From positions 62,001 to 126,000 of the forward strand of contig NZ_HG942066.1 of the NCBI RefSeq assembly GCF_000612665.1: 64,000 nucleotides of DNA. Direction: 5' to 3'. How positions within the stretch are numbered: the stretch's first letter is position 1; every line of letters starts with the position of its first letter. A program made the translations under genes and the position numbers. The notes beneath the pieces were generated by a model, which had not been told where the DNA came from, did no database searches, and saw nothing but the letters and a program-made list of their open reading frames with translations. This DNA comes from Neobacillus dielmonensis (GTDB lineage Bacteria; Bacillota; Bacilli; Bacillales; Cytobacillaceae). Below, in pieces: positions 27,158-35,064 of this stretch.

Positions 27158-28222
27158 TTATTCTTTGCCTAGTTCTTCTGCTAACTTGCCGGTGGCCTTT
27201 TCAAGGAACTCATAGTCCATATTTTTTTTCGCTTTATCAGCCACATCATTTTGAATATAGTTCAAGTCTTTCATCATTTTTGCGATAGCAAGGGTTTCTT
27301 TTTCATGCATATTGTAATCGGGATAGGAATTTTTCAGAGCCTCCGTTGCAATATCATCTGATAAGGAGGTATTTTTACTGATGACATCCAACCACTTGGT
27401 TTTATCTTGTTTTAAATCATCCACTAAATTCACCACGCCTGTTACCACTTCTTGCAGTTCTGCCTTATGCTCTTTGAGGACATCAGAACGAGTTACAATT
27501 AAGTTCGTTAGATTGCCTGCAGCTTGGTCATATGGATAGGCAAAATGTTTACCAGACTTATTCAAGCGGATTTGGGAGGCAAATGGTTCAACCGTTGAAA
27601 TCACATCTACTTGGCCGTTTTCTAATGCGCTGGCATGGTCAGCAGGATTGGCGATATTGACAAATTCAATGTCATTAACCGGATCAATGCCATGTTTCTT
27701 GAACTCTCCACGCATGTGGATATCCTGAGCATTTCCTCGGGATGCGGCCACTTTTAATTTATTTCCCGATTTTTTACGCTCGGCAACAAGCTTCTTAAAT
27801 CCATCCCAGTCATCTGCTTTAAGAGAGATGTCATTTCCGACCAGGATTTCAGAACCGCCATTAATCTGACCGGAAATGGCCACTAAGTCTAATCCCTTAT
27901 CAAGCGCTGTTATGTAGTGAAGATACGTCACTTGTGCCACGTCTAAACTGCCAGAGACCAGTGCAGTCAGGACGTCGTTCCCTGATGGGAAATTTTTTGC
28001 ATCGATTTTAACATCTTTCACATAGTCAGGTACTAGTGACATAGCTAAGCAATGAGCACAGGTTGCATATCCAAGTTTGATTTCGGCTGTCTTCTGTCCA
28101 TTGTCTTCTGTCGACACTTTGGAAGAATCGGAAGCGGAGCTTTCTTGTGATGTGCCGCAAGCACTCAGGATTAAAAGAAAGACACTGCTTAAAATCAACA
28201 ACGACCATTTTAACTTTTTCAT
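27158..28222 (-). CDS. ABC transporter substrate-binding lipoprotein, NMT1/SsuA-like
   Basis: A 354-residue protein with a lipoprotein signal peptide (SSVFLLILSACG, lipobox LSAC with Cys22), a Ser-rich linker, then a periplasmic-binding fold of the NMT1/THI5 kind: ASRGNAQDIHMRGEFKKHGI, VSTVEPFASQIR and NLIVTRSDVLKEHKAEL. CATCAHCLA-like GYATCAHCLAM near residue 52 is unusual, with two Cys. It is the first gene of the operon, with its own promoter at 28277-28305 and GAAAGGGTGG before the ATG. The ligand is unknown; the neighbouring enzymes point to a cyclic amide or ureide. Confidence 0.92.
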   Translation of the reverse strand: MKKLKWSLLILSSVFLLILSACGTSQESSASDSSKVSTEDNGQKTAEIKLGYATCAHCLAMSLVPDYVKDVKIDAKNFPSGNDVLTALVSGSLDVAQVTYLHYITALDKGLDLVAISGQINGGSEILVGNDISLKADDWDGFKKLVAERKKSGNKLKVAASRGNAQDIHMRGEFKKHGIDPVNDIEFVNIANPADHASALENGQVDVISTVEPFASQIRLNKSGKHFAYPYDQAAGNLTNLIVTRSDVLKEHKAELQEVVTGVVNLVDDLKQDKTKWLDVISKNTSLSDDIATEALKNSYPDYNMHEKETLAIAKMMKDLNYIQNDVADKAKKNMDYEFLEKATGKLAEELGKE

Positions 28223-28276
28223 AAAACCACCCTTTCGGAAAACAAGTATGTTTTGCTTTTCCTGAATTTTGATACC

Positions 28277-28305
28277 ATCATCCTACTTGGAGAGGTCGAT
28301 GACAA
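28277..28305 (-). promoter_or_regulatory. SigA-type promoter of the catabolic operon
   Basis: On the minus strand TTGTCA (28305-28300) and GATGAT (28282-28277) are spaced by 17 bases. The block around it is closely similar to the one at 29617-29645, including AATCT-ACAA upstream of the -35, which suggests a shared regulator. Confidence 0.7.
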
Positions 28306-28358
28306 GGAGCTTGTAAGATTATGTGACGGTGTATTTTTTGTCTTTTATAAAAATTCAG

Positions 28359-29567
28359 TCAATAAGCCAGCTGGTGCAACGCTTCTGCCAGCACTTCAAT
28401 TCCTTTTTCCAACGCCTGCTCATCCGTATATTCGAGGGGAGAATGACTGATCCCTGACTGACTTGGTACAAATATCATCGCGGTTGGAATAATTGGTGCA
28501 ATTACCTGGGAATCATGAGCCGCCCCACTATGCATGGGCTTAAAAGGGATTTTTTTGCGTTCGCAGCTTTCTTGTAAGAGCGTAATGATTTTTTCACTCA
28601 TTGGCACAGGCTTTGAGGTAAACCAGGCCTCGATTTTTACATCGACGTTTTGTTTTTTCGCAATCGCACCTATTTCTGCTTTTATCAAATGCGTTATGTT
28701 TTCCAAATCGGATTCGTTGGTGTGGCGAACATCTAGTGTAAAGATGGCTTTTCCAGGGACCACATTTGAAATATTGGGCTCCAGCTGAAAATTTCCCACA
28801 GTGGCAACAAGCGGATCGCCCGCTTCATCGGCCAATGTCAAGATTCGGCTGATCATGAAGCTGGCAGCTTTCATGGCGTCACGGCGGTAGCCCATTGGGG
28901 TAGTGCCTGCATGATTGGGTTCGCCCAGGACCGTTACTAGGAATCTTTGCTGCCCGACAATGCTGGAAACCACTCCAATGTCTTTATTTTCTTTTTCAAG
29001 AACACTTCCTTGCTCGATATGCAGCTCAATAAAGGCCGTTACATTTTGTTTTGGTGAGAGCTCGGCTGAGTATCCTAATTCTCGCATGGCATCCATCATG
29101 CTGATCCCGTCAGTATCAACAATCCCATCGATATCTTCTGGTTTAGCCAGTCCAAACATGCTTCTGCTTCCCCACATCGCATAGGGAAATCGGCTTCCCT
29201 CTTCTTCTGCAAATGCAGCAAGCTGCAGCGTTTTCTTTGGCGGACCGTACTTTTTAAGAAGATCGATGATGGCCAGCGCGCCGCCGATGATTCCATATTG
29301 ACCGTCATAAATCCCGCCATTGACGACGCTGTCCAAATGGGAGCCTGTCAAAACCACTTCATCCGGCTGGCTTGCTCCCTTTATGCTGGCTAGCAGATTC
29401 CCAACTGCATCGATGTCGACAGAAAACCCTTCTTGTATAAGCCAATTTTTGAGCCCATGCTGCGCTTGCAACCATGGGTCAGAGTAGACGAGTCTCGTGA
29501 TTCCGCTTTGGCTGTCCTTCCCATACTCTGCCAGCCATTTTAATCTCTCAAGCACTTGATTTTCCAT
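28359..29567 (-). CDS. M20-type Zn amidohydrolase (allantoate amidohydrolase/N-carbamoyl-L-amino-acid hydrolase)
   Basis: A 402-residue dinuclear zinc enzyme. Ligands are visible as His in LTGSHLDSVVNGG, Asp in IYDGQYGIIGGA, and the Glu pair in FAEEEGSRFPYAMWGS, all as in AllC and HyuC. The dimerisation domain follows (GEPNHAGTTPMGYRRDAM). These enzymes cleave a carbamoyl or ureido group, releasing ammonia and carbon dioxide. It has its own promoter at 29617-29645 and faces an allantoinase gene, so allantoate is the first guess; a hydantoin-derived N-carbamoyl amino acid is the alternative. No terminator is seen before the next operon promoter. Confidence 0.92.
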   Translation of the reverse strand: MENQVLERLKWLAEYGKDSQSGITRLVYSDPWLQAQHGLKNWLIQEGFSVDIDAVGNLLASIKGASQPDEVVLTGSHLDSVVNGGIYDGQYGIIGGALAIIDLLKKYGPPKKTLQLAAFAEEEGSRFPYAMWGSRSMFGLAKPEDIDGIVDTDGISMMDAMRELGYSAELSPKQNVTAFIELHIEQGSVLEKENKDIGVVSSIVGQQRFLVTVLGEPNHAGTTPMGYRRDAMKAASFMISRILTLADEAGDPLVATVGNFQLEPNISNVVPGKAIFTLDVRHTNESDLENITHLIKAEIGAIAKKQNVDVKIEAWFTSKPVPMSEKIITLLQESCERKKIPFKPMHSGAAHDSQVIAPIIPTAMIFVPSQSGISHSPLEYTDEQALEKGIEVLAEALHQLAY

Positions 29568-29616
29568 AAAATCATCCTTTCGGTAGTGGGTTTATTTTTT
29601 TCAAAATTTAATTTTT

Positions 29617-29645
29617 ATCATCCAACTTAAAGATGGGTGTGGCAA
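29617..29645 (-). promoter_or_regulatory. SigA-type promoter of the M20 amidohydrolase gene
   Basis: Minus-strand TTGCCA (29645-29640) and GATGAT (29622-29617) are separated by 17 bases. The surrounding 55 bases align without gaps to the promoter at 28277-28305. Confidence 0.7.
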
Positions 29646-29694
29646 GTTCTTTGTCAGATTGCCTTACACATAACTTTAAAACTAGTAAACTTCT

Positions 29695-29702
29695 GCTATG
29701 AT
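29695..29702 (+). promoter_or_regulatory. Extended -10 promoter element for the allantoinase gene
   Basis: TGCTATGAT, with TATGAT at 29697-29702, forms an extended -10 about 38 bases before the start codon. The -35 (CTTTAA) is weak, so an activator may be needed. Confidence 0.45.
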
Positions 29703-29740
29703 AAATTACAAATTGATTTTTGAAAGGGGGATTTTCCAAA

Positions 29741-31117
29741 ATGACGGCAACGGCCATCATCACCAATGGAAAAGTTGTCACTCCAAAAGGGGTAGTGGAA
29801 GGAGAAATCGAAATTACCGCAGGCAAAATCTCAAACATTGCAGCCACTATACCGAGAAAAGATCATCTGGAGGTCATTGATGCAAAAGGGCAGTATATCC
29901 TTCCAGGAATGATTGATACTCATGTACATATTAATGAGCCTGGAAGAACGGACTGGGAGGGATTTGAAACCGGTTCGAAAGCGCTGGCAGCAGGTGGTGT
30001 GACCGCTTATATTGACATGCCCCTTAATGCTTTGCCTGCTACCACGACCAAGGAGGCTCTAGAGAAAAAAATAACCTTGGCCTCTGGAAAAAATTATATT
30101 GATTACGCCTTTTATGGAGGGCTTACACCGGATAATCTTGATAATTTAGAAGAACTTGCCGATGGAGGTGCAATCGCATATAAGTGTTTTCTTTCCACCT
30201 ATCAGACAGATATACCGGGAGATTTCAAAAGCATCGATGATTATATGCTTCTGGAAGGGATGAAGCGAATTGCTGCATTGGGGAAAATCCTGCTGATTCA
30301 TTGCGAAAATGACCAAGTTACGGACGGTCTGGAAAGACAAAAGGTGAGAGAGGGAAAAACGAGTGCCTACGATTTTGTGGATTCTCGTCCCATCCTTGCT
30401 GAAGTAGAAGCTGTATCGCGTGTGATACTGTTCGCCAAAGCAACGGGCTGTCCCGTTCATATTGTTCATGTTAGTTCGGCAGAAGCGGTTACTTTAATTG
30501 AGAAAGCGAAGCTTGAAGGTGTGAATATTACACTGGAGTCGTGCCCGCACTACTTTGCACTTAATGCAGATGATTTGGCACGTATTGGCCCAGTTGCTAA
30601 ATGTCAGCCGCCGCTGCGTTATCCAAAGGAGCAGGAAGCACTTTGGGAATGTTTGCTTCAGGGAAAAATTGACTGGGTCAGTTCTGATCATTCACCGTGT
30701 ACCAGTGATCTGAAGCAAGGGAGTATCTTTGAAGCACATGGGGGGATTTCCGGTGCTCAGAATAGTGTTGATGTCATGTTTGATTTGGCAGTAAATAAAC
30801 GTGGAATGAGTGTTGTTGATTTTGCCAATCTAATTGCATGCCAGCCTGCTAAACGATTTTCCTTATTAGAAAAAGGGGAAATTTCGGAAGGATATGACGC
30901 GGATCTGATTCTTATTGACCCAAGCCTATCTTATACAGTTTGCGCTGAAGGTCTGTACTATAAAAATCCCCATAGCCCATATATCGGAATGGAAATCGGC
31001 GCACGGGTAACGAAAACATTTTTACGAGGAGAACTGGTTTTCAGTATAGAGGAGGGGATAGTAGGGGAACCGAAGGGGAAATCTATCTTGAATTCAGTAC
31101 CAGTTGTAGGTGCTTGA
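29741..31117 (+). CDS. allB: Allantoinase (cyclic amidohydrolase)
   Basis: A 458-residue dinuclear metal enzyme that opens a cyclic amide ring; allantoinase makes allantoate from allantoin. Metal ligands are His61 and His63 in DTHVHINEPGRTDWEGF, the probable carbamylated Lys148 in IAYKCFLS, His in LLIHCEND and in VHIVHVSSAEA, and Asp in SSDHSPCT. The NEPGR segment and MPLN are more like AllB than dihydropyrimidinase. ATG 29741 is chosen with AAAGGGGG upstream. It is divergent from the M20 amidohydrolase, which would perform the next step. No hairpin terminator was obvious behind it. Confidence 0.88.
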   Translation: MTATAIITNGKVVTPKGVVEGEIEITAGKISNIAATIPRKDHLEVIDAKGQYILPGMIDTHVHINEPGRTDWEGFETGSKALAAGGVTAYIDMPLNALPATTTKEALEKKITLASGKNYIDYAFYGGLTPDNLDNLEELADGGAIAYKCFLSTYQTDIPGDFKSIDDYMLLEGMKRIAALGKILLIHCENDQVTDGLERQKVREGKTSAYDFVDSRPILAEVEAVSRVILFAKATGCPVHIVHVSSAEAVTLIEKAKLEGVNITLESCPHYFALNADDLARIGPVAKCQPPLRYPKEQEALWECLLQGKIDWVSSDHSPCTSDLKQGSIFEAHGGISGAQNSVDVMFDLAVNKRGMSVVDFANLIACQPAKRFSLLEKGEISEGYDADLILIDPSLSYTVCAEGLYYKNPHSPYIGMEIGARVTKTFLRGELVFSIEEGIVGEPKGKSILNSVPVVGA

Positions 31118-31250
31118 AATAAAATTTGCAAATGGAAAAAGAAAAAACACAAGTGTTAATGAATTATACAGATAAATTTAATTTTGCATATAAAGATGCT
31201 ACGGTAAGGTATCAACAGGAACAGTTATTTTTCAATAGTTATTAATCTAG

Positions 31251-31418
31251 CAGCATTTAGCCGATACAATCAGTACCTTATCCAAGCTGAACCTCCATAT
31301 GTTTGACCAGGCCGGGATGGGTTTCCCCGACCCGACCGGCACTATCGAACTGGGCTTTCACAAGGAATATGGCTTATTCGTTACTTTAATACCTAAGAAT
31401 GGTTTGGCACCCGTGTGA
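31251..31418 (+). pseudogene. C-terminal gene remnant
   Basis: An open frame without start codon, bounded by a stop on the left, reads as convincing protein (MFDQAGMGFPDPTGTIELGF, then YGLFVTLIPKNGLAPV) up to TGA 31416-31418. It looks like the tail of a lost gene. I do not recognise the family. Confidence 0.4.
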
Positions 31419-31467
31419 CCAGGTCTCCCTAACAATTAATGCAGTTAACGTGGGATGATTCTCTTGC

Positions 31468-31557
31468 TTACAAATATGTTTTTCTGAAAGATAGATGCTG
31501 GTTTTCACACCCCATTCCTTTCAGAATTTCCCGTAGGATTTCACGAGCTGTTTCCAT
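31468..31557 (-). CDS. Possible 29-residue peptide with a strong ribosome binding site
   Basis: ATG at 31557 is preceded on the minus strand by GGAGGAGG at a good distance. The product begins METAREILREILKGMGCENQ and ends at TAA 31470-31468. It has one Cys and an amphipathic first half. It could be a small functional peptide or the start of a truncated gene. The rest of 31118-32135 holds other decayed coding fragments and no complete gene. Confidence 0.35.
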   Translation of the reverse strand: METAREILREILKGMGCENQHLSFRKTYL

Positions 31558-32135
31558 AATTACAACCTCCTCCCCGATACGAAAAGAAGAGCATAATCAA
31601 CCACCCCAACAATATTCAGTTTCAATTTCATTCTATCTCTTCTATTCATTTAAAATCCTATCAATCTTCGACAAATCCGACGCGCGACAGGCACCGCACT
31701 TAAGAATTGAAATCTCCATTATTGCCAAATCTATTATGTAATTAGGATTCTGTTTACTAGATGATTTTGACAGTGAAATGGATGACAACCCGGGAATTAA
31801 TAAAATGGTGCTGAAGAAAGAGAATTTAATTAAGTAAAACATCAAAAGGCAGCACAACGTTGCCCTTTTTTATTTTTTATTTACTGCTAAAAAACTTACC
31901 TTCCCTCCGAAAAAAGACCTCGTAAAATCTAGGCCTAAATTATCCTGCTGTATTACTTGTTCTTACTACTTTTCTACCATTTCCCCCTTTTCTCAACACT
32001 TGCCCATTTCAAAAATTATGCATTTACATAGGATGCACTAACTGATGAAAAGAGGGGGGCATTAAAGAGTTACCGGAGGAGGAGCTGATTGGTATCGCAA
32101 AAAAATATGGTGATATTAAATGAAAGGAGATTAAA

Positions 32136-33482
32136 ATGTCTCAAATAGAAAATGAGCTTGAAAATGATCAACTCAAGCTACATCAAAGGAAAAAGAAACC
32201 GAAAGCGCCTGTAGTTGTGGAAAATTGGTTGGTTCGTACGACTGTCGTTGTTTTATATGCTCTATTGTTAACTGCGATTGTGTTTGTAAATATCAGAGCT
32301 GAAAAAACATGGGAATATGTGATTGGCGCTTTTTCTACTATAAGTTTTGGCTACCTTTTACTAAAGGTTGTTGTTTCTTATTTTTATAATCCTGCAAAAC
32401 AGGAACCTAAGAAAGATTATAAGGTTTCTGTTATCATCCCCAACTACAATGAAAGTATAGAATCCGTAAACGAAGGTTTAGCATGTTTGCTGCAACAAGA
32501 TTATCCACTTCATGAAATTATCTTTATTGATGATGGAAGTACGGATGATTCCGCTTATGTTGAAGTATGTAAAATGGCACAAGTCATTCATTCAAAAAAT
32601 GACCCCTCTTTACCTAAAATCATCACTCATCAATTTGAAAAAAACAAAGGGAAAAAGGCGGCACAAGCCTGGGGATTTACACATGCCACAGGTGATATTT
32701 TCTTACTATTTGATTCTGATGGATATATATTCCCGGATGCTGTAAGAGAGTTATTAAAACCATTTAATGACGATCAAGTAATGTCAGTCGTAGGTCATAT
32801 TAACGCAAGAAATGTAAAAGAAAACCTCTTAACTCGATTACAAGACATCGTGTATGATAAAGCATTTAGAGTAGGGCGCGGCGCACAATCCGTTACCAAT
32901 GCTGTCTTGGTTTGTTCTGGGGCCATAAGTATGCATAGGGCAAATATGGTTGTGGACCATTTGGATGAATTTTTAAGTCCTACTGTATCTGGGGTTCCTT
33001 GTGAAGTCGGGGACGACAGGATGTTAACCGATATCTCCTTGAAATATGGCGGGAAGACAAAATATCAATCCACAGCTGTGTGTCTGACGGACGTACCGAA
33101 CAAATTAAAACAACTCTTTAAACAACAAGTCCGTTGGGGGAAATCAACTTATTTATTCAGTATTGCCTCATTGAAACATGCTTGGAAAAAGCCGTTTATG
33201 TTAGTGTGGCTTCTTGGTGAAGGATATACATGGTTGTTTTATTCAGTATCTCTAGTGGCATCTTTCCTTCAATGGTCAGAAACATATGCCATGACTTTTG
33301 TTATCTATTCTTTAGGATATTTGTTCCTAGTTGCCTTTATTAGCGGTGTTTATTACATTTTTAAAAATCCATTGGTTTACCTGTTTTCTCCGATATTTGC
33401 ACTTATGTATATGGTCATATTAGTTCCGATTCGAGTTTGGGCGTTAGTAACCATTAATAAAACATCATGGGGTACTAGATAA
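32136..33482 (+). CDS. Processive family 2 glycosyltransferase, hyaluronan-synthase-like
   Basis: A 448-residue membrane enzyme. Two spans near residues 33-90 precede a GT2 domain with VSVIIPNYNES, the UDP-binding IDDGSTDD, LLFDSDGYIFPDA, and the acceptor motif GDDRMLT. Then come YQSTAVCLTDVPNKLKQLFK and the product-site QQVRW, followed by about four spans. The stretch GDDR-LT ... YQSTA-C-TDVP ... QQ-RW-KS closely follows streptococcal HasA. Such enzymes make and export a beta-linked polysaccharide in one step. The nucleotide-sugar dehydrogenase 13 bases downstream should supply an acidic sugar. AAGGAG precedes the ATG. The exact polymer is uncertain. Confidence 0.88.
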   Translation: MSQIENELENDQLKLHQRKKKPKAPVVVENWLVRTTVVVLYALLLTAIVFVNIRAEKTWEYVIGAFSTISFGYLLLKVVVSYFYNPAKQEPKKDYKVSVIIPNYNESIESVNEGLACLLQQDYPLHEIIFIDDGSTDDSAYVEVCKMAQVIHSKNDPSLPKIITHQFEKNKGKKAAQAWGFTHATGDIFLLFDSDGYIFPDAVRELLKPFNDDQVMSVVGHINARNVKENLLTRLQDIVYDKAFRVGRGAQSVTNAVLVCSGAISMHRANMVVDHLDEFLSPTVSGVPCEVGDDRMLTDISLKYGGKTKYQSTAVCLTDVPNKLKQLFKQQVRWGKSTYLFSIASLKHAWKKPFMLVWLLGEGYTWLFYSVSLVASFLQWSETYAMTFVIYSLGYLFLVAFISGVYYIFKNPLVYLFSPIFALMYMVILVPIRVWALVTINKTSWGTR

Positions 33483-33495
33483 GGGGGGGTTTTTT

Positions 33496-34815
33496 ATGGC
33501 CGAAACAGACCTGAATCACTACAGTAAGTTACATGCTAAATTACAGACAAAAAGTGCGGTTATTGGTGTAATTGGAATGGGCTATGTAGGTCTGCCGAAT
33601 ATGGTATCTAAAGCGAGATTAGGTTATTCGGTTATTGGGTTTGATGTGGATGAAACAAAAGTTAATCGCATAAATGCGGGTCAAAATTACATCAGCGATG
33701 TACAGGATGATATTTTGAAACAATTAGTAAATCAAAAGAAATTAAGAGCCACAAATAACTTTTCTGAACTTCGATTAGCTGATGTCATTGTTATTTGTGT
33801 TCCTACGCCGATTGATGAACACAAGCAGCCAGATTTGTCTTATATTCAAAACGCAACAAACACAATTGTACTGAATGCCACAGAGGGTTCATTAATAATC
33901 CTTGAAAGTACAACATATCCTTCTACAACTGAAGAAATCATTGTTAAATCACTTGAAGACAGAGGGTTTGAAATTGGAGAAGATTTATTTGTAGCTTATT
34001 CTCCAGAAAGAATTGACCCATCTAACGAAGTATATACGATTGATAATACGCCAAGGATTGTTGGCGGTCATACAGAAAGATGTACGGAACTTGCTCAACT
34101 GTTTATTGGTAGAAATGTATTCCCAGTAAGTTCAACGAAAGCAGCTGAAATGACGAAGGTGTATGAAAATACGTTCCGGTTTGTGAATATTGCCTTGTCG
34201 AATGAGCTTGCCGTTATTTGTGACAAAATGGGGTTAGATGCATGGGAAGTGATTGAAGCTGCCAATACAAAACCATATGGTTTCATGGCGTTTTATCCAA
34301 GTGTAGGAATTGGGGGACATTGCATACCCGTTGATCCGTACTATCTTTCTTGGTATTCAAAAAAGTATAATTACAATACCCAGATGATTGAAATTGCGGG
34401 TGAAATTAATGATAGAATGAATTCCTATTCTATTAAAAAAGTCATGCAAATTCTCAACTTGCATGGAAAAACAGTGAAGGGCAGCAAAATTGCCATCTTA
34501 GGGGCTACGTACAAGAAAGATATTGACGATGTGCGAGAATCTCCAGTATTCCGTTTCTATGAGTCATTAGAAGAGTTAGGTGCTGATCTTGTGGTTTATG
34601 ACCCTCATGTTGAAAGTTTCACTTTGAATGGGGAGATAATCCGAGTTGAAAATGTGAATTACGATAAACTTGGGGAATTTGATGTGGTGGTATTACTAAC
34701 AAATCACACCGATTTTGATTATGATAGAATTGCATCAAACTCAATTATTATCTTTGATACGAAAAACGGTTTTAAAGAAGTTGAGAGTTTCAAAGGGGAT
34801 TATTATAAATTGTAA
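33496..34815 (+). CDS. Nucleotide-sugar 6-dehydrogenase, UDP-HexNAc (WbpA/TviB) type
   Basis: A 439-residue NAD-dependent enzyme that oxidises a UDP-sugar C6 alcohol to the acid in two steps. Visible are the Rossmann motif GVIGMGYVGLPNMVSKARLG, VPTPIDEHKQPDLSYI, YSPERIDPSN, and the catalytic Cys in GIGGHCIPVDPYYLSWY. The GGHCIPVDP form is typical of UDP-GlcNAc or UDP-ManNAc dehydrogenases, whereas UDP-glucose dehydrogenases such as HasB and TuaD have GGxCxPKD. It is co-transcribed with the synthase-like gene and ends at a strong terminator. UDP-glucose as substrate cannot be excluded. Confidence 0.9.
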   Translation: MAETDLNHYSKLHAKLQTKSAVIGVIGMGYVGLPNMVSKARLGYSVIGFDVDETKVNRINAGQNYISDVQDDILKQLVNQKKLRATNNFSELRLADVIVICVPTPIDEHKQPDLSYIQNATNTIVLNATEGSLIILESTTYPSTTEEIIVKSLEDRGFEIGEDLFVAYSPERIDPSNEVYTIDNTPRIVGGHTERCTELAQLFIGRNVFPVSSTKAAEMTKVYENTFRFVNIALSNELAVICDKMGLDAWEVIEAANTKPYGFMAFYPSVGIGGHCIPVDPYYLSWYSKKYNYNTQMIEIAGEINDRMNSYSIKKVMQILNLHGKTVKGSKIAILGATYKKDIDDVRESPVFRFYESLEELGADLVVYDPHVESFTLNGEIIRVENVNYDKLGEFDVVVLLTNHTDFDYDRIASNSIIIFDTKNGFKEVESFKGDYYKL

Positions 34816-34840
34816 TATGTACCATATCATTGTCTTTAAT

Positions 34841-34876
34841 AAAAAATAGACCTGAAATTTTTTAGGTCTATTTTTT
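34841..34876 (+). terminator. Terminator of the polysaccharide gene pair
   Basis: AAAAAATAGACCT (34841-34853) pairs perfectly with AGGTCTATTTTTT (34864-34876). Confidence 0.92.
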
Positions 34877-35064
34877 ATTTACAAATGATTTACTTGGGCG
34901 TCAACATATGTGGCGTCCTTTTTCTACATTCATTAAAGGTGGGAACTTATTGATTACAATACTCAGTCTAAACAATAATAGAAATTTTCTAGCAATTATA
35001 ATGTTGCAGTCCTTATCAGAGAGAATTACAATTGATGTATCAAATGGTAATGAATGGTGATCAA

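Noticed and set aside
27027-27158. 44-codon N-terminal extension of the ABC permease
   Set aside because: It crosses a hairpin, and an AGGAGG site sits right before ATG 27026.
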